Assembly: GCF_004353905.1 (NCBI RefSeq)
Contig: NZ_SMOD01000033.1
Span: forward strand, 2,596-66,595
Direction of reading: 5' to 3'
Origin: Paraburkholderia guartelaensis
Lineage (GTDB): Bacteria; Pseudomonadota; Gammaproteobacteria; Burkholderiales; Burkholderiaceae
DNA length: 64,000 nt
The notes beneath the pieces are model-generated. The model made no database searches and had not been told where the DNA came from. It was given only the letters and a program-made list of their open reading frames with translations. Positions 26,788 through 36,329 of the stretch are shown one piece after another. The translations under genes and the position numbers were made by a program. Positions within the stretch are counted from its first letter, which is position 1; each line of letters starts with the position of its first letter.

Positions 26788-26873
26788 ACCGCGATAAGGC
26801 GGCGTCCTTGTTCGCCTGTTTGTTGAGAATTTCGGAATAGCGATCGCGGAAGCGAGCGGTGCATGGAGAACGT

Positions 26874-27890
26874 ATGAAGCAAAAGTCGTGGATTGTCCAC
26901 AAGCCGGCGCGAGGCGCCTATGACCCTGGCTGTCTGAAGCTTGAGGAGCGAGAGAGGCCGAGTCAGGCGGGCGGAGAGGTTCTCGTGCGCACGCTATTGC
27001 TGAGCCTGGACCCGAGTAGTCGCAATTGGCTCAGGCTCGATCCTGCATCTTCCCATTCGGCACTCGGAGTAGGCAGCGTGATGGTTGGCATGGCCGTGGG
27101 TGAGGTCGTTCAGTCGGGGGCGGGGTGCTTCTCCCGAGGAGACCTCGTGCAGGGACTATGGGGATGGGAAGAATTCTCGGTTGCCCGTTCCGACGCGCTT
27201 GAGAAAATCGAGCTGCCACGAGGCGTTCCGTTGGAAACGCACCTTTCAATCTTTTCGCACATCGGGCGTGCGGCCGCGGTGGGTCTTCTCGAAGTGGGCG
27301 CGCTTAGTCCGTCGGACACTGTGGTGGTGTCGGGTGCAGCGGGGGCGACGGGATCCCTGGCGGCGCAGATAGCCAAGGCATTTGGCGCCCGCGTGATCGG
27401 CATTGCCGGCGGTGAGGCTAAGTGCCGCAGGTTGCTCGACGAGTTGGGACTCGATGGTGCGATTGACTACAAGTCTGAGCCACTCGATGCAGCGCTTCGT
27501 CGCGAGTGTCCCGACGGCATCGATCTTTACTTCGACAACGTCGGGGGGGCGACGCTTGACGCTGTCTTGGAAAATATGGCTGTTGGTTGCCGCATTGTGG
27601 TCTGTGGCGCAATCTCACAGTATGACCTGGCTACCGAGAGCGAAGCATACGGAATCAAGAATCTTCCGCTCATGCTCATCAAACAAGCGCGGATGGAAGG
27701 ATTCGTCGTTTCGCAATTCGAACATCGTTACGCCGAGTTCGACGAAGTGCTCCTCGATTTGTTCACCAAGGGCAAGCTGAAGCATCGTGCGCACCTGGTG
27801 GACGGCCTCGAGCACGCGGCTGAATCTCTAAAGCTGTTTTTTAGTGGTGCTAATGAAGGCAAGGTAATGATCCGCGTGGCGTCGCGATAG
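26874..27890 (+). CDS. NADP-dependent oxidoreductase, MDR family
   Basis: This is a 338-aa zinc-independent medium-chain reductase of the leukotriene-B4 12-hydroxydehydrogenase / curcumin reductase group, which reduces alpha,beta-unsaturated ketones or aldehydes with NADPH. The cofactor motif VVSGAAGATGSLAAQIAKAFGARVIGIAGG is near the middle, and DLYFDNVGGATLDAVLENM is the family signature of the second half. The ATG at 26874 follows GGAGA. It is on the same strand as etfBA and sucCD, but with over 80 bp on each side, so operon membership is uncertain. Confidence 0.9.
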   Translation: MKQKSWIVHKPARGAYDPGCLKLEERERPSQAGGEVLVRTLLLSLDPSSRNWLRLDPASSHSALGVGSVMVGMAVGEVVQSGAGCFSRGDLVQGLWGWEEFSVARSDALEKIELPRGVPLETHLSIFSHIGRAAAVGLLEVGALSPSDTVVVSGAAGATGSLAAQIAKAFGARVIGIAGGEAKCRRLLDELGLDGAIDYKSEPLDAALRRECPDGIDLYFDNVGGATLDAVLENMAVGCRIVVCGAISQYDLATESEAYGIKNLPLMLIKQARMEGFVVSQFEHRYAEFDEVLLDLFTKGKLKHRAHLVDGLEHAAESLKLFFSGANEGKVMIRVASR

Positions 27891-28089
27891 GATTTCCATT
27901 ACCGTTCTCAGACATATGAAAATGGGCTGGCGCCGAGATGGGTGCTTTGTCGACCACCGGCTTCACGCGGTTCGCTCTTGGTGCACCAATCGGTTGTCTC
28001 GCCTCCGTTGCGGCTTGTACAGGGCAACGCCTCTCGCAATTTTCGATCGAAACAACTCAATCCAACTCTCAGACTGAAGGGAATCACGC

Positions 28090-29256
28090 ATGAAGATTCA
28101 CGAGTACCAGGGTAAGGAAATCCTGCGGAAATTCGGCGTCGCGGTACCGCGCGGCATCCCGGTGTTTTCGGTGGATGACGCGGTCAAGGCCGCTCAAGAG
28201 CTGGGCGGTCCGGTTTGGGTCGTCAAGGCGCAGATCCACGCTGGCGGCCGCGGCAAGGGCGGGGGCGTGAAGGTCGCCAAGACGATCGAGCAAGTCCGCG
28301 AATACGCGAACCAGATCCTCGGCATGCAGCTCGTCACGCACCAGACCGGTCCGGAAGGCCAGAAGGTCAACCGTCTGCTGATCGAAGAAGGCGCCGACAT
28401 CAAGCAGGAACTGTATGTCAGCCTCGTCGTTGATCGCGTGTCGCAAAAGATCGTTCTGATGGGTTCGAGCGAAGGCGGCATGGACATCGAAGAAGTCGCC
28501 GAAACGCACCCGGAACTGATCCACAAGGTCATCGTCGAGCCGTCGACGGGTCTGCTCGACGCCCAGGCCGACGACCTCGCCGCGAAGATCGGCGTGCCGG
28601 CCGCTTCGATTCCGCAAGCCCGCGCCATCCTGCAAGGCCTGTACAAGGCATTCTGGGAAACCGACGCATCGCTGGCTGAAATCAACCCGCTGAACGTCTC
28701 CGGCGACGGCAAGGTTATCGCGCTCGACGCGAAGTTCAACTTCGACTCCAACGCGCTGGCCCGTCATCCGGAAATCGTCGCTTACCGCGACCTGGACGAA
28801 GAAGATCCCGCTGAAATCGAAGCCTCGAAGTTCGACCTCGCGTACATCTCGCTCGACGGCAACATCGGCTGTCTCGTGAACGGCGCAGGCCTCGCGATGG
28901 CCACGATGGACACCATCAAGCTGTTCGGCGGCGAGCCGGCCAACTTCCTCGACGTAGGCGGTGGCGCGACGACCGAGAAGGTCACCGAAGCGTTCAAGCT
29001 CATGCTCAAGAACCCGGAACTGAAGGCGATCCTCGTGAACATCTTCGGCGGCATCATGCGCTGCGACGTGATCGCGGAAGGCGTGATCGCCGGTTCGAAG
29101 GCCGTGAACCTGAAGGTGCCGCTCGTCGTGCGCATGAAGGGCACGAACGAGGACCTCGGCAAGAAGATGCTGGCCGAATCGGGCCTGCCGATCATCTCGG
29201 CAGACAGCATGGAAGAAGCCGCGCAGAAGGTTGTCGCGGCTGCCGAAGGCAAGTAA
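28090..29256 (+). CDS. sucC: succinyl-CoA synthetase (ADP-forming) beta subunit
   Basis: This is a 388-aa beta subunit with an N-terminal ATP-grasp domain (KAQIHAGGRGKGGGVKVAK) and a C-terminal CoA-ligase domain (ILVNIFGGIMRCDVIAEG). It converts succinyl-CoA to succinate with ATP formation in the TCA cycle. The length is exactly that of the E. coli family type. Codon bias is very strong, as in a highly expressed gene. It precedes sucD by 98 bp. Its presence in an accessory catabolic region suggests either a duplicated copy or an integration next to a core locus. Confidence 0.96.
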   Translation: MKIHEYQGKEILRKFGVAVPRGIPVFSVDDAVKAAQELGGPVWVVKAQIHAGGRGKGGGVKVAKTIEQVREYANQILGMQLVTHQTGPEGQKVNRLLIEEGADIKQELYVSLVVDRVSQKIVLMGSSEGGMDIEEVAETHPELIHKVIVEPSTGLLDAQADDLAAKIGVPAASIPQARAILQGLYKAFWETDASLAEINPLNVSGDGKVIALDAKFNFDSNALARHPEIVAYRDLDEEDPAEIEASKFDLAYISLDGNIGCLVNGAGLAMATMDTIKLFGGEPANFLDVGGGATTEKVTEAFKLMLKNPELKAILVNIFGGIMRCDVIAEGVIAGSKAVNLKVPLVVRMKGTNEDLGKKMLAESGLPIISADSMEEAAQKVVAAAEGK

Positions 29257-29354
29257 TTTTCACCGGACACGAATGGCGTGGTGCCGGCGCGAACACCGCA
29301 ACGCAAGAAGCGGTTTGGTGCGACGCATGACGCCAAACGAACAGAGGTCAATAC

Positions 29355-30236
29355 ATGTCGATTCTGATCAACAAAGACACCAAGGTCATCACGCAGGGCA
29401 TCACCGGTAAGACCGGTCAGTTCCACACCCGCGCTTGCCGTGAGTACGCGAACGGCCGTGAAGCGTTCGTCGCTGGCGTGAACCCGAAGAAGGCCGGCGA
29501 AGATTTCGAAGGCATCCCCATCTACGCAAGCGTAAAGGAAGCGAAGGCCGAAACCGGCGCGACCGTCTCGGTCATTTACGTGCCGCCGGCAGGCGCGGCT
29601 GCGGCGATCTGGGAAGCGGTCGAAGCCGACCTCGACCTGGCGATCTGCATCACCGAAGGCATTCCCGTGCGCGACATGATCGAAGTGCGCGATCGCATGC
29701 GCCGTGAAAACCGCAAGACGCTGCTGCTCGGACCGAACTGCCCGGGTACGATCACGCCGGACGAACTGAAGATCGGCATCATGCCGGGCCACATCCACCG
29801 CAAGGGCCGCATCGGCGTCGTGTCGCGTTCGGGCACGCTGACGTATGAAGCCGTGGCGCAATTGACGGCGCTCGGCCTCGGTCAATCGTCGGCGGTCGGT
29901 ATCGGCGGCGACCCGATCAACGGTCTGAAGCACATCGACGTCATGAAGATGTTCAATGACGATCCGGATACGGATGCCGTCATCATGATCGGCGAGATCG
30001 GCGGTCCGGACGAAGCCAATGCGGCTTACTGGATCAAGGACAACATGAAGAAGCCGGTGGTGGGCTTCATCGCTGGCGTGACAGCCCCTCCGGGCAAGCG
30101 CATGGGCCACGCCGGCGCGCTGATCTCGGGCGGTGCGGATACGGCCGACGCGAAGCTGGAAATCATGGACGCGTGCGGCATCAAGGTGACGCGCAACCCG
30201 TCGGAAATGGGCCGACTGCTGAAGTCGCTGCTTTGA
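29355..30236 (+). CDS. sucD: succinyl-CoA synthetase alpha subunit
   Basis: This is a 293-aa alpha subunit. It has the CoA-binding Rossmann domain (GITGKTGQFHTRACREYANG), a GPNCPGTITPDELKIGIMPGHIH signature, and the phosphorylated histidine His252 in GKRMGHAGALISGG. The length is normal and strong codon bias is shared with sucC. It forms the alpha2beta2 enzyme with the product of the gene just upstream. The next plus-strand gene is 198 bp away, with nothing recognisable between. Confidence 0.96.
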   Translation: MSILINKDTKVITQGITGKTGQFHTRACREYANGREAFVAGVNPKKAGEDFEGIPIYASVKEAKAETGATVSVIYVPPAGAAAAIWEAVEADLDLAICITEGIPVRDMIEVRDRMRRENRKTLLLGPNCPGTITPDELKIGIMPGHIHRKGRIGVVSRSGTLTYEAVAQLTALGLGQSSAVGIGGDPINGLKHIDVMKMFNDDPDTDAVIMIGEIGGPDEANAAYWIKDNMKKPVVGFIAGVTAPPGKRMGHAGALISGGADTADAKLEIMDACGIKVTRNPSEMGRLLKSLL

Positions 30237-30434
30237 TCAGGAGCGGCAACAATAGGGATGTAGAACACGAACCCGCGCGCGGTGCAGCCGACGCAACCAA
30301 AGTCGCCGAGCACAAGATCGACCGTCCGATCCGTGGATCCTCAAGACACCAACGCTGTGGTGCTTTGGCTTGTCGGGCGTCTCGCTGAACTTGGCTGCCT
30401 ACGTTGCTCGCGCTAAACGAATCGGTCCGATTCC

Positions 30435-31523
30435 ATGAGTGACGAGACTCTCATTCCTCCTCGAGACGATAAGCCCGTTCTTCACTACCCTTGTGGCGAA
30501 GCGCCCGCAGCCGGGACGGTCAGCGAAATTGCGCCGGGCGTGCTGTGGTTGCGCATGCCGATGCCGCTCGCGCTCAACCACATCAATCTATGGGCATTGC
30601 GTGACGGCAACGGATGGGCAGTCGTCGATACCGGCCTGCAAACCAGCGACACGGCAGCGGCTTGGCACAAACTGTTTGCCGACGGCGGTGCTTTGGCGCA
30701 AGGCAGACTGACGCGCGTCTTCGCCACGCACATGCACCCGGACCATATCGGCATGGCAGGGTGGCTCACGCGGAAGTTCGACTGCCGGCTTTGGATGACC
30801 CGCATGGAATATCTGATGTGCCGGGTCTTGGCCGCCGATACCGGACGAGCCGCACCGGACGACGGCGTGCGCTTTTACCGGCAGGCGGGCTGGGACGACG
30901 ACGCGATCGAGCTCTACAGGATGCGCTTCGGCGGCTTTGGCAAGTTCGTGCACGCGTTTCCGGACAGCTTCCGTCGGCTTAGCGACGGCGAGACCCTGAA
31001 CATTGGTGAGCATTCCTGGCGTGTTGTAACTGGCAATGGGCACTCGCCCGAACATGCATGCTTCTACTGCGCCGAATCGAAACTATTGATCTCCGGCGAC
31101 CAGGTATTGCCGCGGATCTCATCCAATGTCTCGGTCGTCCCGACCGAACCGGACGCCAACCCGATGGAGGACTGGTTAGCATCCCTCGACAAACTGCAGC
31201 AAATGATCCCCGACGACGTGCTCGTGCTGCCCGCACACAACGAGCCGTTCAGGGGACTTCACGAGCGCCTGGACTATTTGAGACGAAGCCACCATGCGAC
31301 GCTCGACCGGCTAAGGCAGGCTCTGGTTCAGCCAAAGCGCGCAGTGGATGTATTCCCGCAGCTTTTCTCACGTCCGATCAGCTCGGCGGAGCCTGGCTTG
31401 CTCGGCATGGCCACCGGCGAGAGCATCGCACACCTGAACTACCTGTTGCACCGCGGCGAAGCGGAGATGGAACTCCGGTCCGACGGTTGCGCATGGTATC
31501 GCCTGAGCCGCTCGATCCATTGA
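30435..31523 (+). CDS. MBL-fold metallo-hydrolase
   Basis: This is a 362-aa metallo-beta-lactamase-fold hydrolase. The zinc motif HMHPDH is at residues 99-104, further ligands are in NGHSPEHACFY and PAHNEPF, and a C-terminal helical extension follows. Members of this glyoxalase II-like group hydrolyse thioesters or related bonds. Here a CoA-thioesterase-like or lactonase-like role is possible but not shown. The ATG at 30435 lacks a strong ribosome binding site. It is not clearly in an operon. Confidence 0.9.
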   Translation: MSDETLIPPRDDKPVLHYPCGEAPAAGTVSEIAPGVLWLRMPMPLALNHINLWALRDGNGWAVVDTGLQTSDTAAAWHKLFADGGALAQGRLTRVFATHMHPDHIGMAGWLTRKFDCRLWMTRMEYLMCRVLAADTGRAAPDDGVRFYRQAGWDDDAIELYRMRFGGFGKFVHAFPDSFRRLSDGETLNIGEHSWRVVTGNGHSPEHACFYCAESKLLISGDQVLPRISSNVSVVPTEPDANPMEDWLASLDKLQQMIPDDVLVLPAHNEPFRGLHERLDYLRRSHHATLDRLRQALVQPKRAVDVFPQLFSRPISSAEPGLLGMATGESIAHLNYLLHRGEAEMELRSDGCAWYRLSRSIH

Positions 31524-31807
31524 CGTGAGCGTCCGAAGATGGCTAAAGCGACCGCTCAGGAGGGACGTGTCTGGCGCTTCGAGTGCTATTAGTCGGAATC
31601 TCGACGAGATGAGTGAATTATGGGGCGCACTCCGCGACCTCGCCGGCTTCAATCAAGAGCGCAGATCGCTGCCAAACTGCCGATAACTAAGGCATCGGCA
31701 CCGAATGTCTGCCAGGATGAGCCGGAAAGCTCATTCAATCTGTGTTGATGCGCAAGTCGATTACGCGTCTAATGGCCGGGAAGCACGCGAAAACGTCGAG
31801 TAGTTAT

Positions 31808-34800
31808 ATGCGCTGCACAAACTGTGGGTTCGAGAACCCCGCCGGGCACAACTTCTGCGGACAATGCGGGGCTAGGCTTGCACGGATCTGCGCGAACTGT
31901 GGCCAGGAATTGAACCCGACCGCGCTGTTCTGCGGCGCATGCGGCGCGCCTGTGAGCGAATCATCGCCATCGGCGTCCGCTGCCCCGATTCATTACACCC
32001 CACCCCACCTGGTCGAACGCATCCTCGCCGAGCAGGCCGCTCTGGAAGCCAGGGGAGAGAGCGCCGGTGAACGCAAGACCATCACCGCGCTGTTTGCCGA
32101 CATGGCGGGCTCTACAGCCTTGATCCACGACCGAGACCCGGAGGAGGCCCATCGTCTGATCACCCCCGTAGTGGCTCTGATGATGGAGGCCGTGCACCAC
32201 TACGAAGGCTATGTGGCGAAGTCCCTGGGCGACGGGATCCTGGCGCTGTTCGGTGCGCCCATCGCCCATGAGGACCATCCCCAGCGTGCGCTGTACGCGG
32301 CGCTGCGCATGCAGGAGGCAATGCGCCGCCATGCCGACCGGCTTCGGCTGGAGCTGGGCGTCCCGTTGCAGATCCGGGTCGGCATCCATACGGGCGAAGT
32401 GGTGGTGCGCTCGATTCGCAAGGACGACTTGCGCACGGATTACGACCCGGTGGGGCACACGATTCACATCGCCTCACGCATGGAGACAATGGCCGCGCCT
32501 TCCTCGATCCTGGTAAGCGAATCTACCCATAAGCTCGCAGAGGGGTATTTCGAGTTCAAGGCCCTGGGGGACACCCAAGTGAAAGGTATCCCCGAGCCGC
32601 TCGCCGTTTATGAGGTGCTCGGTCTTGGCGCGCTGCGCACGCGCCTGCAAGTGGCGGCACACCGCGGCCTGGTGCGGTTCGTGGGCCGCCAGGCCGAGCT
32701 GGAAGTGTTACATCGCGCGCTTGAGGAGGCGGTGGCGGGTCATGGGCAAGTCGTCGCGGTGGTCGGCGAGGCCGGGGTCGGCAAGTCGCGCCTGTTCCTC
32801 GAGTTCAAAGAGCGCTCGGCGCGCGACTGCCTGGTGCTGGAGACTTTTTCTGTCTCGCATGGCAAGTCCTTTGCATACCTGCCGCTGATCGATCTCCTGA
32901 GAAACTATTTCCAGATTGCCGTCGAGGACGACGAACGGCGTTGCCGGGAGAAGGTCACCGGCAAGGTGCTGACGCTCGAGCGCAGCCTGGAAGACTTTTT
33001 GCCCTACCTGCTCTATCTGCTGGGCGTAAGCGAACCGGGCTCCGCGCAGGCGGACATGGACCCCGGCATTCGCCGCGAGCGCACATTCGAGGCGGTCACG
33101 CGGCTGCTGGTGCGCGAGAGTCTTAACCAGCCCATCGAGCTGCTGTTCGAGGACCTGCAATGGCTGGACAGCGAGACCGAGGCGTTCCTCGCGTTCCTCA
33201 TCGACCGCGTGGCGAGCGCTCGGATCCTCCTCCTCGTTAACTCCCGGCCCGAGTATCAGCCCCGCTGGGGGCAGAAAAGCTACCAGACGCAACTGCGGCT
33301 CGACCCCTTTGGCGAGGCTGAAGCCCAAGGCTTGCTCAGCGCTCTGCTGGGGGACGAACCCGCACTTGCGCCCCTCAAACAGATCATTCTGGAAAAAACG
33401 GAGGGCAATCCCTTCTTCATGGAGGAAGCCATCCAGACCTTGGTCGAGGAAAAAACGCTACTCGGCGCGCCCGGCCATTATCGCGTCGAGAAGACTCCTG
33501 CCGCGCTGCACATCCCAACTACCGTGCAGGGCGTGCTCGCTGCCCGCATCGATCGGCTGCCCCCTGCGGAGAAGTCGTTGCTGCAGACCCTTGCCGTGAT
33601 CGGCAAGGAGTTCCCGTGGAGCCTGATCCGGCAGGTCTGCAGTGCTGGTCACGGTGCGCCATCTGAAGACGAACTGCGCCGTCTACTGTCCCTCCTGCAA
33701 GCCGGGGAGTTCATCTACGAGCGGCCAGCCTTCCCGGAGGTGGAGTATGCGTTCAAGCATGCCCTCACCCAGGAAGTTGCGAGTAGCTCCCTGCTCGCCG
33801 AACAGCGCGGCGCGATGCATGAACGCACGGCGCAGGCCATCGAGGCACTCTTCGCCGGTCGGCTCAAGAACTACTGCGGCGAATTGGCGCACCACTACAA
33901 CCTGAGCGGTAACGTTCCAAAAGCTGTGGAGTACCTGCACTGCGCTGGCCAGCAGGCCCTCAAGCGTTCTGCCACGCTTGAAGCGATCCAGCACCTCGGC
34001 ACGGCCCTGGAACTGCTGAAGCACTTGCCTGACACGCCCGAACGCGCCCGCCAGGAGCTGACATTGCAGCTCGCGCTCGGTCCGGCCTTGATGGCCGCCC
34101 GAGGCTATGGAGCGCCTGAGGTGGAAGCGGTCTACACGCGCGCGCTGGCGTTGTGGAAACAGGTTGGAGAGACGTCGCAACTCTTCCCTGTGCAGCTAGG
34201 GTTGCTGACCTACTATGCGTTGCACGCACAGTACGCCACTGCGCGCGAGTTGGGCGAGCGGTTGCTCTCCTTCGCCCAAGACGCGCGGGACCCGGAATTG
34301 CTCGTGGAAGCGAACAGCGCGCTCGGGACTACCTTGTTCTTTCAGGGCGACTTCGGCACTGCCCATGCCCGACAGCAACAGGTGCTTGCGCTCTACAGGC
34401 CCCAGCAGCATCATGCGCATGCCTTCATTTACGGGACGGATCCCGGTATACGCGACCTTAACTTGTCAGCTTGGATCATGTGGTATCAGGGCTACCCCGA
34501 TCGGGCATGTAAGCCGAATCAGGAGGCTCTTGCGCTGGCTAAGAAGATGTCCCACCCCTTCAGCCTGGCGTTCACCCTGGTTGCTACGGCCGTATTGCAC
34601 CAGTTCCGCCGCGAAGCGCAATTAGTCCAAGAGCGCGCTGAATCGGCAATCGCTCTTTCGACCGCGCAGGGGTTCCCATTCTGGCTCGGGTGGGGAACGA
34701 TCCTTCGGGGTTGGGCGCTGGCCGAACAGGGGTGTCTCGAAGAGGGGATTGCCCAGATGACCCAGGGTCTCTCCGCCTACCGAACTGCAGGAGCCGAACT

Positions 34801-35272
34801 GGGGCGCTCATACGTACTGGGCCTGTTCGCTTCAGCCTATGAGCATGCTGGGCACGCGCAGGCCGGGCTGGGCGCGCTTGCTGAGGCGCTTGCCATGGTC
34901 GAAAGAACGGGAGAGCGCTATTACGAAGCGGAACTGCATCGCCTTAGGGGGGAGCTGATCCTTCATCAGTCGGATCGTCAACACGATGGGGCGACGGAGC
35001 AGGAAGCCGAAGGACATTTTCACAAAGCCATCGAGAAAGGCTGCCATCAGGGCGCCAAGTCGCTGGAGTTGCGCGCCACCCTGAGTCTCGCCCGCCTGTG
35101 GCAGAGACAAGGCAGGACGGAGGCGGCCAGCAAGAAGCTGAGCGAGATCTACAGCTTCTTCACTGAGGGGTTCGATACCGCTGACCTGCTGGAGGCCAAA
35201 GGACTGCTCGATGAGCTGGCTCCGAGCGGCCTTTCTGGTATGTCGCCGAGCACTTCACGCGGCGACGCTTGA
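31808..35272 (+). CDS. zinc-ribbon / class III adenylate cyclase / AAA ATPase / TPR protein
   Basis: This is a 1154-aa multidomain signalling protein. Two zinc ribbons come first (CTNCGFENPAGHNFCGQC and CANCGQELNPTALFCGAC). A class III nucleotide cyclase domain follows (about residues 90-270, with TALFADMAGSTAL and AKSLGDGILALFGAP). A STAND-like ATPase has Walker A GEAGVGKSRL near residue 325, then come winged-helix and TPR-like repeats to the end. The metal aspartates of the cyclase (FADMAGST and GDG) are present, so activity is possible. The frame extends upstream to 31742, but homologues begin at the ribbon, so the ATG at 31808 is chosen; 31748 and 31772 are alternatives. The ligand and output are unknown. 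Confidence 0.88.
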   Translation: MRCTNCGFENPAGHNFCGQCGARLARICANCGQELNPTALFCGACGAPVSESSPSASAAPIHYTPPHLVERILAEQAALEARGESAGERKTITALFADMAGSTALIHDRDPEEAHRLITPVVALMMEAVHHYEGYVAKSLGDGILALFGAPIAHEDHPQRALYAALRMQEAMRRHADRLRLELGVPLQIRVGIHTGEVVVRSIRKDDLRTDYDPVGHTIHIASRMETMAAPSSILVSESTHKLAEGYFEFKALGDTQVKGIPEPLAVYEVLGLGALRTRLQVAAHRGLVRFVGRQAELEVLHRALEEAVAGHGQVVAVVGEAGVGKSRLFLEFKERSARDCLVLETFSVSHGKSFAYLPLIDLLRNYFQIAVEDDERRCREKVTGKVLTLERSLEDFLPYLLYLLGVSEPGSAQADMDPGIRRERTFEAVTRLLVRESLNQPIELLFEDLQWLDSETEAFLAFLIDRVASARILLLVNSRPEYQPRWGQKSYQTQLRLDPFGEAEAQGLLSALLGDEPALAPLKQIILEKTEGNPFFMEEAIQTLVEEKTLLGAPGHYRVEKTPAALHIPTTVQGVLAARIDRLPPAEKSLLQTLAVIGKEFPWSLIRQVCSAGHGAPSEDELRRLLSLLQAGEFIYERPAFPEVEYAFKHALTQEVASSSLLAEQRGAMHERTAQAIEALFAGRLKNYCGELAHHYNLSGNVPKAVEYLHCAGQQALKRSATLEAIQHLGTALELLKHLPDTPERARQELTLQLALGPALMAARGYGAPEVEAVYTRALALWKQVGETSQLFPVQLGLLTYYALHAQYATARELGERLLSFAQDARDPELLVEANSALGTTLFFQGDFGTAHARQQQVLALYRPQQHHAHAFIYGTDPGIRDLNLSAWIMWYQGYPDRACKPNQEALALAKKMSHPFSLAFTLVATAVLHQFRREAQLVQERAESAIALSTAQGFPFWLGWGTILRGWALAEQGCLEEGIAQMTQGLSAYRTAGAELGRSYVLGLFASAYEHAGHAQAGLGALAEALAMVERTGERYYEAELHRLRGELILHQSDRQHDGATEQEAEGHFHKAIEKGCHQGAKSLELRATLSLARLWQRQGRTEAASKKLSEIYSFFTEGFDTADLLEAKGLLDELAPSGLSGMSPSTSRGDA

Positions 35273-35699
35273 CACCGCGGGAACCGCCGGATTAGCGCGG
35301 ATTCAGGCTGCCACCGACAGGTAGCGCAACGATTAGCCCAATGAGCCGCTACAGGGGTGACTTCGATTTCCGTACAAGTCTCCGGCTAGACGCACCCAAG
35401 CCAGCCGTGGGTTCACCTTCGACTCCCAAATAAAAAGCGCGAAAAATCAGTTGGTTGCTGTCTATCCGCCCGCGCCAGAACGCGTCAAAGCTCTTTGTAA
35501 GCCGCGTTAGTTTAGTTAGTTATACCTACAAGCTCCCCGATATCTTAACTATATCGCGCCCACAAGTCGCTTCGCGAGAGCGGCCAGCAGTCGGACGGCG
35601 CTTTAAGGCGTCGCGCTTCTCGAGGGAACAGGCACCGAGCTCGCATTTGCCGGAAGATCTGGCTTAACAGAATGGGGCGAGGGGTAATCGTCCGATTAC
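35273..35699. other. 427-bp gap without a gene
   Basis: No convincing coding frame. The stretch from 35430 to 35560 is AT-richer than its surroundings (AATAAAAAGCGCG, TTAGTTTAGTTAGTTATACC). The right end holds GGGGTAATCG / CGATTACCCC, a perfect 10-bp inverted repeat at 35681-35702 that abuts the point where the IS6-like transposase loses its 5' part. Confidence 0.5.
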
Positions 35700-35702
35700 C
35701 CC
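35681..35702. repeat. 10-bp perfect inverted repeat at IS junction
   Basis: GGGGTAATCG (35681-35690) and CGATTACCCC (35693-35702) flank two bases. It lies at the 5' breakpoint of the transposase remnant. It could be a hairpin end, a recombination scar or chance. Confidence 0.4.
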
Positions 35703-36213
35703 CGTATGGACGAAACGTACGTTCGGGTCAGGGGCGAATGGAAATATCTGTATCGCGCCGTGGACAAGACTGGCAACACGATCGATTTCCTGCTGCGAGC
35801 CCGTCGTGACAAGGTTGCGGCCCGGCGCTACTTCGAAAAGGTGATCGCGCACAACGGCGAGCCGGAGACCGTGACGATTGATAAGAGCGGATCAAATCTG
35901 GCGGCGCTACAGGCGCTCAATGTTGAACGTGAGACGCCGATCAGGATCCGCCAGAAGAAGTACCTGAACAATGTCATCGAGCAGGATCACCGCGCCATCA
36001 AGCGTCGCACCCGGCCGATGCTGGGGTTCAAGAGTTTTCGATGTGCACGCATCATACTCGGCGGCATCGAGTTCATGCACATGATCGTCAAAGGCCAGAT
36101 GAACGACGGCGGCATCGCGCTAACTCCCGCCCAGCAGTTCCACTCATTGGCTGCATAAGTATTCCTCATCATCTCGGATTTGTTTGACTCGACTTCCTTA
36201 TCGCGACAAAACC
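35703..36213 (+). mobile_element. IS6-family element, 5'-truncated copy with intact right end
   Basis: This holds the last ~150 codons of an IS6-type transposase and the right terminus. The terminus is recognised because the same sequence, ending in the rc of GGGTTTTGTCGCGATAAGGA, reappears in inverse orientation at 46118. The shared similarity stops at 36213 and 46118, marking the outer end of the element. The left part, including the left inverted repeat and the N-terminal third of the transposase, is gone. Confidence 0.8.
35706..36158 (+). pseudogene. IS6-family DDE transposase, N-terminally truncated
   Basis: The 150-codon remnant keeps the whole DDE catalytic core of an IS6/IS240-type transposase. 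The first Asp is in MDETYVRVRGEWKYLYRAVD, the second in TIDKSGSN, and the Glu in NNVIEQDHRAIK. A full protein is about 230 residues with an N-terminal zinc-finger/HTH region, which is missing here. The frame opens with an ATG that is really the internal Met before the first catalytic Asp. Transposition is not expected. Its 3' part recurs as an inverted fragment 10 kb away. Confidence 0.85.
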
Positions 36214-36329
36214 CAGCGACGACCCCGGAATCAGAATTCCTGATTTTCCGACCGTTGATTCATGCAGGCGATCGCGGTCATGCGATCAGCGACGATCATG
36301 GGCAAAACCAGAAAGACGCAAAGTATGGT

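Noticed and set aside
28782..30110. A 442-codon open frame antisense to sucC and sucD
   Set aside because: It is a shadow of the extreme codon bias of sucCD; the sense frames carry all known motifs.
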